Below, piece after piece: positions 7,013 through 13,235 of a DNA stretch of 13,279 nucleotides. Position numbers and translations under genes: made by a program. The notes under the pieces were generated by a model, which worked only from the letters and a program-made list of their open reading frames with translations, did no database searches and was not told the DNA's origin. The stretch is taken from assembly GCA_948663505.1 (NCBI GenBank), contig CAPNAQ010000039.1:1-13279 (forward strand), given 5' to 3'. Source of the DNA: an uncultured Clostridia bacterium (GTDB lineage Bacteria > Bacillota > Clostridia > TANB77 > CAG-508). Positions within the stretch are counted from its first letter, which is position 1. Every line of letters starts with the position of its first letter.

Positions 7013-7510
7013 ATGGAAGTTTGGGATTTATATGATGAAAATAAAAATGTAACTGGTAAGTATTGCTTAAGAGGAGAGGAAATTCCTGAAAATCTTTATC
7101 ATTTGGTTGTTCATGTATGGATAAAAAATGATAAAGGAGAATATTTAATTTCTCAAAGAGCAGAAGATAGACCTACATTTCCATTGATGTGGGAGTGTGT
7201 AGGTGGTTCTATATTAAAAGGTGAAAATAGTCTACAAGGTGCAATAAGAGAAACAAAAGAAGAAGTTGGAATTGATTTAAAAAAAATTGAAGGAAATTTA
7301 GTTTATAGTAAAGTAAGAAAAATAAAAAATAAAAATAATATTATGGATGTATGGTTATTTAAGTATAATGGAGTAGTTGAATTAGAAAAAGCAACAACTA
7401 ATGAAGTAAGGGATGTTAAATGGATGACAAAAGAACAAATAAGAGAATTATTTGAAGCTGATAAATTAGTTAAAACATTAGATTATTTCTTTCGAGATAT
7501 TAATATTTAA
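7013..7510 (+). CDS. Nudix hydrolase family protein
   Basis: This 165-residue protein should hydrolyse a nucleoside diphosphate linked to another group, using Mg2+ in the cytoplasm; the substrate cannot be told from sequence. The Nudix box is complete at about residues 65-87: glycine, five residues, glutamate, seven residues, then RETKEEVGI (matching GX5EX7REUXEEXGU). The N-terminal part (EVWDLYDENKNVTGK) and the segment YLISQRAEDRPTFPLMWECV are typical of the YfcD/isopentenyl-diphosphate isomerase-like Nudix group. An isomerase role is less likely without further active-site evidence. ATG 7013 follows an AGAGGAGAT site, and an upstream promoter overlaps the hairpin repeat. A hairpin follows. 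It is probably a single-gene unit, and its link to the neighbouring ATPase is not established. Confidence 0.88.
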   Translation: MEVWDLYDENKNVTGKYCLRGEEIPENLYHLVVHVWIKNDKGEYLISQRAEDRPTFPLMWECVGGSILKGENSLQGAIRETKEEVGIDLKKIEGNLVYSKVRKIKNKNNIMDVWLFKYNGVVELEKATTNEVRDVKWMTKEQIRELFEADKLVKTLDYFFRDINI

Positions 7511-7531
7511 ATATCTCAAAAAATTACAAGT

Positions 7532-7563
7532 TTAAGAGTAGATGTTTTAATATTTACTCTTAA
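7532..7563 (+). terminator. Hairpin after the Nudix gene
   Basis: TTAAGAGTA (7532-7540) pairs with TACTCTTAA (7555-7563), and inner A-T and G-U pairs extend the stem towards 13 bp around a 6-nt loop. Only a weak T-rich stretch follows, so termination is probable but not strong. Confidence 0.4.
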
Positions 7564-7579
7564 TTTAGGAAAAAAGTTA

Positions 7580-7609
7580 TTGAATATTTTTTCTAATATG
7601 AAATATACT
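7580..7609 (+). promoter_or_regulatory. Promoter P1 of the AAA_14 ATPase gene
   Basis: TTGAAT (7580-7585), an 18-bp spacer and TATACT (7604-7609) make a good vegetative promoter. The -10 box is the first part of a 43-nt repeat and is immediately followed by a 21-bp dyad. Confidence 0.5.
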
Positions 7610-7646
7610 ATTAACACAAAGTGTGTTAATACACAAAAAAAGTAAA
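7604..7646 (+). repeat. Promoter-operator repeat, copy 1
   Basis: This 43-nt unit matches 7677-7719 at 39 of 43 positions. It holds the -10 box of P1, then a perfect dyad ATTAACAC (7610-7617), AAAGT, GTGTTAAT (7623-7630), and an A-rich tail. A protein bound to the dyad would block transcription initiation. Operator function is inferred from position. Confidence 0.55.
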
Positions 7647-7653
7647 AATATAA

Positions 7654-7682
7654 TTGACTAAATTAGTCATTTTTGTTATACT
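7654..7682 (+). promoter_or_regulatory. Promoter P2 of the AAA_14 ATPase gene
   Basis: TTGACT (7654-7659), a 17-bp spacer and TATACT (7677-7682) with an upstream TGT extension form the stronger of the two tandem promoters. Predicted transcription starts near 7689, about 44 nt before ATG 7733. That places the GTG at 7694 only a few bases into the message and makes it an unlikely start. Confidence 0.6.
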
Positions 7683-7719
7683 GTTAACAGAAAGTGTGTT
7701 TACACACAAAAAAAGTAAA
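7677..7719 (+). repeat. Promoter-operator repeat, copy 2
   Basis: This is the second copy of the 43-nt unit. Its dyad is imperfect: GTTAACAG (7683-7690), AAAGT, GTGTTTAC (7696-7703), with 6 of 8 positions symmetric. The two copies are spaced 73 bp apart, about seven helical turns, so proteins bound at both would lie on the same DNA face. Confidence 0.55.
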
Positions 7720-7732
7720 TGGAGACTGTAAA

Positions 7733-8986
7733 ATGGAGATAGATAGAGATTTATATTTAACAAAGTTAAAAAGTAAAAGAAATAATAAAATGATTAAAAT
7801 TATTACAGGACTTAGAAGAAGTGGAAAATCATATTTATTAGATCCAATGTTTAAAAATTCATTATTAGATGATGGAGTAAAAGAAGATCATATTATAAAA
7901 GTTGATTTAGATTCTATTGAAAATAGAGAATTAACAATAGATGGATTAAAATTATATGAATATATTATGAATAAAATTAAAGATGATAATACATATTATA
8001 TTCTTCTTGATGAAATTCAAAAAGTAAAAGATTTTGAAAGTGTTTTAAATAGCTTTTTGAGAAAAAAAAATTTAGATGTTTATGTAACAGGTAGCAATTC
8101 AAAATTTCTTTCTACAGATATTATTACAGAATTCAGAGGTAGAGGAGATGAAATTAGAGTTTATCCTCTTTCATTTTCAGAATTTTATAATGTGTATGAA
8201 GACAAAAAGAAAGCATTAAAAGATTATATGACTTATGGTGGAATGCCTTATACATTATATTTGAAAACGACAGAAGAAAAAAGTGAATATTTAAATAATT
8301 TATTTAAAAATACCTATTTAAATGATATTGTTGAAAGAAATAAAATACAGAGAGAAGATATATTAGAATCTATTATCAATATGCTATCTTCATCGGTTGG
8401 ATCTTTAACAAATCCAAAGAAGTTGTGTGATACTTTTATAAGTAATGGATATACAGATGTGAATAGGAACACAATAAATTCATATATAAATTATTTACAA
8501 GATGCATTTTTAATAAATAAGGCAGAAAGATATGATATAAAAGGGAAAAAATATATTACAACACCGTCTAAATATTATTTTACAGATGTAGGTTTGAGAA
8601 ATGCAAGACTAAATTTTAGGCAACAAGAAGAAGAACATTTAATGGAAAATATAATCTATAATGAATTATTAGTTAGGAATTATAATGTTGATGTAGGAGT
8701 TATTGAACGATTTGAAAAAGATAATACAGAAAAAACAATAAGAAAACAATTAGAAGTGGATTTTGTATGTAATCAAGGAAGTAAAAGATATTATATTCAA
8801 TCTGCTTTTGCAATTCCAAACAAAGAAAAGATGGAACAAGAGCAAAAATCTTTGGTTAATATAGATGATAGTTTTAAAAAGATAATTATTGTTAAGGATG
8901 ATATAAACCTTTGGAGAAATGAAGCAGGAATTTTAATAATCAGTTTAGAAGAATTTTTATTAAATGTAAATAGTTTAGATTTATAA
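7733..8986 (+). CDS. AAA_14/DUF4143 ATP-binding protein
   Basis: This 417-residue ATPase belongs to the COG1373-type family. The Walker A-like motif GLRRSGKS is at 26-33, Walker B YILLDEIQ at 89-96, a sensor-type segment VTGSNSKFLS at 118-127, and FRGRGDEIRVYPLSFSEF at about 134-151. The C-terminal DUF4143 region (about 200-417) contains a winged-helix-like stretch (NTINSYINYLQDAFLINKAE) and a degenerate PD-(D/E)xK-like fold with EVDFV at 341-345 and YIQ at 354-356, where Gln replaces the usual catalytic Lys. The cellular role of the family is not settled. ATG 7733 was chosen because GGAG lies 8 nt upstream; a GTG at 7694 would add 13 residues but sits inside the operator repeat. Two tandem promoters, each with a dyad, suggest tight repression. 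Confidence 0.87.
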   Translation: MEIDRDLYLTKLKSKRNNKMIKIITGLRRSGKSYLLDPMFKNSLLDDGVKEDHIIKVDLDSIENRELTIDGLKLYEYIMNKIKDDNTYYILLDEIQKVKDFESVLNSFLRKKNLDVYVTGSNSKFLSTDIITEFRGRGDEIRVYPLSFSEFYNVYEDKKKALKDYMTYGGMPYTLYLKTTEEKSEYLNNLFKNTYLNDIVERNKIQREDILESIINMLSSSVGSLTNPKKLCDTFISNGYTDVNRNTINSYINYLQDAFLINKAERYDIKGKKYITTPSKYYFTDVGLRNARLNFRQQEEEHLMENIIYNELLVRNYNVDVGVIERFEKDNTEKTIRKQLEVDFVCNQGSKRYYIQSAFAIPNKEKMEQEQKSLVNIDDSFKKIIIVKDDINLWRNEAGILIISLEEFLLNVNSLDL

Positions 8987-9047
8987 TCATCTCGACAACT
9001 AGTAATTTATCGCTGAAATTAAAATTTATTGTTAGGAGATATATCTT

Positions 9048-9806
9048 ATGAAAAAGAAAATATGTATTGGTATTGGAATAGTTTTGATAATACTTATAAT
9101 TGCAGGAATTATAACAAATTATGCAGATACTGGCAGAGTAACAACAGGACACGAACCAAAGTATTGTATTAAAATAGTTAGTGATGATGGTGGCAAGGTA
9201 ACCTATTGGGGATTAGGTTATAAAGTTATTAGATATGTTGGAGTATCTCCAAAGGAACCTTATGAAAGTAATATCGGTGTAAAAATGGGAAATTGGTTTA
9301 TGAAATATGAATTGCCAATTGATAACGAAAAAAACAATAAAACGAATATAGATATAAAAGGGTTAGATGATTTTTACAACATAGAATTAACAAAAGAAAA
9401 TGATATAAGAAAGTTGAGTAAAGAATATAATTCTTTTGATGCTCAAAAAGATAATTGTTTTGTGATAGGAGCAATGGTTCATAACGATAACTTATATAGT
9501 GAATTTATGGAAAACTATAAAAACAGGATTAGTTCATTTATTAGAGTAGCACAAAATACAGTTGAAGGAGATTTAATAATATATGATATTTTGTATTATA
9601 AAAATACAGATAAATTGTATTTAGTTACTGACGACACAAGAGATAAATTTTCATCACCAGAAGATAGAAATATAGAGTTAAAAGAATTTAAAAATATTTC
9701 AGAATATAATTTTGAAAACCATTTATATTGGATTTTATATAATGAAGAAGTAAATGATGATAACTTTAATACAGATAATGTCTTTATAATTACAACAATT
9801 AACTAG
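9048..9806 (+). CDS. Membrane-anchored DUF4362 domain protein
   Basis: The 252-residue protein has an N-terminal hydrophobic segment (about 5-23, ICIGIGIVLIILIIAGII), probably an uncleaved anchor, with the rest outside the cell membrane. The segment GGKVTYWGLGYKVIRYVGVS (about 48-67), followed by PKEPYESNIGVKMGNWFMKY, is a pattern found in Clostridia secreted proteins. The C-terminal half matches DUF4362 as I know it (about 145-240): CFVIGAMVHNDNLYSEFMEN, then FIRVAQNTVEGDLIIYDILY and LVTDDTRDKF. The family function is unknown. No lipobox cysteine is seen. ATG 9048 has AGGAG about 10 nt upstream. The gap to the ATPase gene is 61 nt with no clear promoter, so co-transcription is possible. Confidence 0.72.
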   Translation: MKKKICIGIGIVLIILIIAGIITNYADTGRVTTGHEPKYCIKIVSDDGGKVTYWGLGYKVIRYVGVSPKEPYESNIGVKMGNWFMKYELPIDNEKNNKTNIDIKGLDDFYNIELTKENDIRKLSKEYNSFDAQKDNCFVIGAMVHNDNLYSEFMENYKNRISSFIRVAQNTVEGDLIIYDILYYKNTDKLYLVTDDTRDKFSSPEDRNIELKEFKNISEYNFENHLYWILYNEEVNDDNFNTDNVFIITTIN

Positions 9807-9841
9807 CAACACAAATTACATGTATAGAGGAGTTAATAGTT

Positions 9842-10237
9842 ATGAAAAAGTATAGAATTGCATCAATATTGATGATTATACACGGAGCATTTATGGAAAT
9901 TGGAGGGTGTTTATGTCTTATTCCTATATTTATTATGAGTAGTGATAAATTTGATATAAATCAATACTTTTCATTTATAGTTCCATATTTTCAAAATAAT
10001 ATGAATTTAATGCTTATAATGGGAGCAATTTATGGAATTGTGAGAATTATAGGAGCGATTGGATTATGGAAAAACAAAATGTGGGGATTAGTATTATCAA
10101 TAATAAATTGTACTATTACAATGGCTTTAATGATGTTTATGCTACCAGCAGGGATAATGGATGGAATACTTGCTTGTAGTGCTTTAATTGTAATTCTAGT
10201 GCAATATTTTGGAGATAAAAAAATAATTCAAGAATAA
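9842..10237 (+). CDS. Small four-helix integral membrane protein, function unknown
   Basis: The protein has 131 residues with four hydrophobic segments at about 6-31, 54-74, 80-100 and 104-123. There are short polar loops and a charged tail (GDKKIIQE). GAIYGIVRIIGAIGLWKNKM with WGLVLSI is reminiscent of many small uncharacterised Bacillota membrane proteins; no catalytic or transport motif is visible. ATG 9842 follows AGAGGAG with a 9-nt spacing. It lies 35 nt after the DUF4362 gene with no terminator between, so the two probably form one transcript. The second 55-nt hairpin repeat follows it closely and may end that transcript. Confidence 0.65.
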   Translation: MKKYRIASILMIIHGAFMEIGGCLCLIPIFIMSSDKFDINQYFSFIVPYFQNNMNLMLIMGAIYGIVRIIGAIGLWKNKMWGLVLSIINCTITMALMMFMLPAGIMDGILACSALIVILVQYFGDKKIIQE

Positions 10238-10245
10238 CGTAAAAT

Positions 10246-10300
10246 TACAATAAGTAGGGCAAGTAATTAATTTGAAAGTTACTTGTCCTTTATGATACAA
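10246..10300 (+). repeat. 55-nt hairpin direct repeat, copy 2
   Basis: This is the second copy of the element at 6916-6970, in the same orientation, differing at three positions. The hairpin arms are fully conserved. It starts 8 nt after the membrane protein gene. Its -10-like position reads TACAAA, so it is probably not a promoter. A 13-nt part of its right arm region (AAAGTTACTTGTC) recurs at 10356-10368 in the promoter of the next gene. Confidence 0.7.
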
Positions 10301-10342
10301 ATCTATTTAAAATGAAAAAATTTTAAAAAAATAAAAATAATT

Positions 10343-10370
10343 TGAAACTTTATCAAAAGTTACTTGTCTA
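10343..10370 (+). promoter_or_regulatory. ECF sigma-type promoter of the fused sigma gene
   Basis: TGAAAC (10343-10348), a 16-nt spacer and TGTCTA (10365-10370) closely resemble ECF promoters of the sigma-W/M kind (TGAAAC, then CGTC or CGTA). The predicted start near 10377 leaves a leader of about 17 nt to ATG 10394 and would exclude the GTG at 10376. Autoregulation by the sigma factor it precedes is the natural inference. Confidence 0.6.
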
Positions 10371-10393
10371 TATAAGTGAAAGCAGGTAGAAAA

Positions 10394-12265
10394 ATGGAGA
10401 AAGATTTAGATAAAAAATTATATAATGATTATTTAAATGGAGAAAAACAAGCCTTTGAAATTTTGTATAAAAAATATAAAAGTAGAATTGAATATTTTAT
10501 TTGTAATATTGTAAAAGATTATCATAAAGCAGAAGATATAACACAAGAAACATTTATATATATTATGAAAAATAGAATGAAAGAAAATAGCTCATTCAAA
10601 TATTATATTTATATGGTAGCTAAAAGTAGATCTATTAACTACATAAATACAGAAAAAAGAAGAAAAGAACTTATGGAAGGATATTTCTTAAATAGTTCAG
10701 AGAAAATGGAAAAAGATGTATTAGAATTGATCGAAAAGGAAGAAACAAAGAAAGAAGTATTAGATTCGATAGAATTACTAGATGAGAAATACAAAAATGC
10801 AATATATTTAGTAAAAATTGAAGAATTATCTTATGAAGAAACAGCAAGGATATTAGGACAAACTCTCCAAAACACAAAGAACTTAATCCATAGAGGTAAA
10901 AAGGAGTTAAGAAAAATCCTGCTAAAGAAAGGATTTGATAATATGAATAAAATAGTAAAACTAGGTATTATAATAATTTGTATCACAATAAGTTTAACAG
11001 GAATAACATTTGCAGGAGTTACAATTTATAATACATTTATAAAAAAACAAGATAAGATGGAAACAAGAGGATTATTTGATGATGGTAGAGGATATACAGA
11101 TTATGAAAATGATTTAATGGCTAATGATATGATTTGGCAGAGTGATGTAAGATTATATTATAGAGCAATAACAAATTCTAAAGATTACGAAAAATATAAA
11201 TTAAGAATATCAGCATTTCCAGAAGTTTCAGATATTAATTTCGATGAAAACTTTGTTATAATTATTGCTAATGAAAATTTTAGAGATTTCGATGAAATTG
11301 ATATGGAAATTTCAAATATTTATGCTGATGAAACTACAACTAATGTCATAATGAAACAAAAGGAAAATGCAGATATGAATGACACAACAAATGTATGGTA
11401 TGCTATTGTTGATAAATCGCAATTAAAAGATAATGTAAAAATAACAATAGAACACAAAAATTTTAGTAATGATAATTTTACCAAAATATCAGAATTGCCT
11501 TCAGACTATTCTGTTAATGATGCAATAGAAGATGGATGTTTTACATTAAAAAATAATAAAATTGTATCAGCTAATGAAAATCAATTAGATGAATTTATGG
11601 AAGAAACAAAAAAAGGAGAAAAATGTTTTATAAGAATATATAGTAATTATAATGAAGAAGTTAATATAAAAGATGTAAACTTTGAAAATGGAATATATTA
11701 TACTGATGAAATAGTTTTAGATACTGGAAGAAAATATCATAATACATATAAAAAATTAGAAAAAAAAGAAATAAAGAATGGAGAATATAAAGATATAGAA
11801 TATGTATTTTTGGAAGGAAGAAATTCTAATGGTGGAGTGCCTTTAGTGATTATTCAGAATTGGTTAGAAGAGTATAAAAAAGAAAATGATCCATACTATA
11901 AAGCAGTTAGTAATTTAGATAACACAATATTTTTGACAGACTTTGAAAATTATGTACCTAATAATAATGATATAGAAATTACAGAGAAAAAAGCAAAAGA
12001 GATTGCTCAAAAAGGGTTTGAAGAATCAAAAATTAGAATTGCTAGAGAAGGAACTGATGACATTGATTCAGAAACGGTAAAAATAGAGGAAGTTGTTGCA
12101 AATAATTATTTTACAAGATATTATTATCAAGGAAATGAATTTTATAATAATATAAAAAGAAACTGTTATGCTATCCAAAGACAAAATGATATGGGGTGTG
12201 GAGTTACGATTTATGTTGATGTCTCAACAGGTCTGATAATTGCAGGTAGAGCCTTTGGAGATTAA
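10394..12265 (+). CDS. ECF sigma factor fused to a transmembrane segment and an extracytoplasmic PepSY-like region
   Basis: One uninterrupted 623-residue frame carries two normally separate functions. Residues about 15-90 are sigma region 2 (AFEILYKKYKSRIEYFICNI, then AEDITQETFIYIMKN) and about 125-175 are region 4 (SYEETARILGQTLQNTKNLI with HRGKKELRKILL). A hydrophobic segment follows (about 190-212, IIIICITISLTGITFAGV), then about 400 polar residues expected outside the membrane. The C terminus (about 545-623) looks PepSY-like (EITEKKAKEIAQKGFEESKI, later VTIYVDVSTGLIIAGRAFGD). ATG 10394 has an AGG-containing site 7 nt upstream and follows an ECF-type promoter. At the joint, AAAGGA (10928-10933) precedes an in-frame ATG (10943, MNKIVKL) by 9 nt, so a separate membrane protein could also be made. 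I infer a membrane-tethered sigma factor, or a fused sigma/anti-sigma pair. The sequence between the domains shows no sign of damage. Confidence 0.8.
   Translation: MEKDLDKKLYNDYLNGEKQAFEILYKKYKSRIEYFICNIVKDYHKAEDITQETFIYIMKNRMKENSSFKYYIYMVAKSRSINYINTEKRRKELMEGYFLNSSEKMEKDVLELIEKEETKKEVLDSIELLDEKYKNAIYLVKIEELSYEETARILGQTLQNTKNLIHRGKKELRKILLKKGFDNMNKIVKLGIIIICITISLTGITFAGVTIYNTFIKKQDKMETRGLFDDGRGYTDYENDLMANDMIWQSDVRLYYRAITNSKDYEKYKLRISAFPEVSDINFDENFVIIIANENFRDFDEIDMEISNIYADETTTNVIMKQKENADMNDTTNVWYAIVDKSQLKDNVKITIEHKNFSNDNFTKISELPSDYSVNDAIEDGCFTLKNNKIVSANENQLDEFMEETKKGEKCFIRIYSNYNEEVNIKDVNFENGIYYTDEIVLDTGRKYHNTYKKLEKKEIKNGEYKDIEYVFLEGRNSNGGVPLVIIQNWLEEYKKENDPYYKAVSNLDNTIFLTDFENYVPNNNDIEITEKKAKEIAQKGFEESKIRIAREGTDDIDSETVKIEEVVANNYFTRYYYQGNEFYNNIKRNCYAIQRQNDMGCGVTIYVDVSTGLIIAGRAFGD
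10928..10945 (+). promoter_or_regulatory. Internal ribosome binding site and start at the sigma/membrane junction
   Basis: AAAGGA (10928-10933) with a 9-nt gap leads to an ATG (10943-10945) in the same frame as the sigma factor. Translation from here would give a 440-residue protein with an N-terminal membrane segment, the usual layout of a stand-alone sigma partner. Use of this start is inferred. Confidence 0.5.
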
Positions 12266-12330
12266 TGATAGATGTTACTACAGGAAAAATAATTCGTGGG
12301 AAAGAAACAGAATTAGTTGAAAAGAAGTAA
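12265..12330 (+). pseudogene. Remnant of a related PepSY-type C terminus
   Basis: The ATG overlaps the stop of the fused sigma gene (TAATG) and opens 21 codons, MIDVTTGKIIRGKETELVEKK. This resembles the end of the upstream protein (YVDVSTGLIIAGRAFGD): DV, TTG/STG and II-x-G align. It is probably the tail of an earlier paralogous gene left behind by recombination or gene replacement. A functional micro-protein is possible but there is no separate ribosome binding site. Confidence 0.45.
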
Positions 12331-12358
12331 AAGATAAATCATTAATTTTTTTCTCAGA

Positions 12359-12387
12359 TTGAAAAAATATATATTTAGTCGTAAACT
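12359..12387 (+). promoter_or_regulatory. Candidate promoter of the gene at 12407
   Basis: TTGAAA (12359-12364), a 17-bp spacer and a weak TAAACT (12382-12387) lie just upstream of the GAGGTGA ribosome binding site. The short remaining distance to ATG 12407 makes this tentative. Confidence 0.25.
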
Positions 12388-12406
12388 AATCTTGAGGTGA
12401 AAGAAG

Positions 12407-12757
12407 ATGGTAGAATATATAGAAACGATAAAAAATCTGTTAGGAAAAGAAAAATTTAGTCAATTGTCAGATAAGTTATTTAAAGAAGTAAATAGAAGAT
12501 ATAGGAAAATTAGTATTAAAGAAGCTACTAAGATAGTTGAATTTAATTTAGCAAATATTCTTGTAATTGGAGTAGAAAAGGCAAGAGGAATTAAAAATGA
12601 AGAATTAATAAAAGTAATTAACTGGTATAATATAGGCTCAAGATCGTTTTTACTAGAAAAGCAGATAAATAATTTTGAAAAGAGCAATTCCGAATATATT
12701 GAATTAATAATAAAAAAAGTAATGGAAGATAAAGAAAGAATGAAAAGTAATATGTAA
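12407..12757 (+). CDS. Small helical protein of unknown function (first of a pair)
   Basis: The 116-residue, mainly helical, charged protein has no membrane segment or signal peptide. ATG 12407 has a good GAGGTGA site 7 nt upstream. The N-terminal pattern IKNLLGKEKFSQL resembles that of the next gene (LKIILGKKKYFRL), and both have a central hydrophobic helix and a charged C-terminal helix, so the two may be diverged paralogues. I do not recognise the family. A hairpin with a T tract overlaps its stop codon, so it is probably transcribed on its own. Confidence 0.7.
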   Translation: MVEYIETIKNLLGKEKFSQLSDKLFKEVNRRYRKISIKEATKIVEFNLANILVIGVEKARGIKNEELIKVINWYNIGSRSFLLEKQINNFEKSNSEYIELIIKKVMEDKERMKSNM

Positions 12758-12779
12758 AAGTGTTACTTTTTATTTTTTT
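12756..12779 (+). terminator. Intrinsic terminator (18-nt hairpin motif, copy 2)
   Basis: AAAAGT (12756-12761) pairs with ACTTTT (12765-12770) over a GTT loop, followed by a strong T tract to 12779. The stem begins within the TAA stop of the preceding gene. The 18 nt at 12755-12772 are identical to 1076-1093. Confidence 0.65.
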
Positions 12780-12832
12780 TCTCAACTATTATAAAAATTT
12801 ATGAATTCTTATAATTGATAGGGGTGAGAAAA

Positions 12833-13171
12833 TTGGATTCACAACAATGTAATAAGATTTTAAAAATAATATTAGGAAAAAAGAAATATTTTAGACTTTT
12901 AGACTGTACAGTAGATTGCTTAAATAAAGTATTAGGGGAAGAACACCCTATACAAATAGGCGTGTTTTTTTCACATATTGCAAATATGATGATTGTATAT
13001 TTGAGTGTATTTTTAACTAAAAATAACGATTTAAGTATATTTGAATCAATATTAAATCCATATTATAAAAATTATATTGTACAGAAATCAATTAAAGAAT
13101 TTTATGATGTTTACAAAGAATATATAGAAGAGGTTAAAAATTATATAAGTAAAATGAATTCATTTAAATAA
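12833..13171 (+). CDS. Small helical protein of unknown function (second of a pair)
   Basis: The TTG at 12833 was chosen because GGGGTGA lies 5 nt upstream; a TTG at 12815 in the same frame lies before that site. The 112-residue product begins MDSQQCNKILKIILGKKKYF and has a hydrophobic central helix (about 44-61, IGVFFSHIANMMIVYLSVFL) that could be buried or membrane-associated. A charged tail follows (YKEYIEEVKNYISKMN). It shares the LLGK/ILGK-x-K-[FY] start and overall layout with the gene at 12407. The function is not recognised. The close pair could be two related units of one small system, but each seems to have its own leader. Confidence 0.68.
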   Translation: MDSQQCNKILKIILGKKKYFRLLDCTVDCLNKVLGEEHPIQIGVFFSHIANMMIVYLSVFLTKNNDLSIFESILNPYYKNYIVQKSIKEFYDVYKEYIEEVKNYISKMNSFK

Positions 13172-13203
13172 AGTATATAACGAAATTTTATTAGAATATA
13201 AAG

Positions 13204-13235
13204 AAATTCCACATAAATACACTTATGTGGAATTT
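13204..13235. terminator. Perfect 13-bp hairpin after the last gene
   Basis: AAATTCCACATAA (13204-13216) pairs with TTATGTGGAATTT (13223-13235) over ATACAC. No T tract follows, so it may be a weak terminator or part of a repeat. AAATTCTACATAAA at the window end (13266-13279) nearly repeats its left arm. Confidence 0.5.

Noticed and set aside
7604..7719. CRISPR-like repeat pair
   Set aside because: There are only two units, each carrying promoter and dyad elements, with no cas genes; they fit duplicated regulatory DNA.
8996..9005. CAACTAGTAA as another operator of the Xre-type regulator
   Set aside because: It is a single half-site without a partner arm and is likely to occur by chance in this AT-rich sequence.
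10306..10327. A/T-only inverted repeat TTTAAAAT/ATTTTAAA
   Set aside because: Such short A/T palindromes are expected by chance in this composition, and the RNA stem would be very weak.
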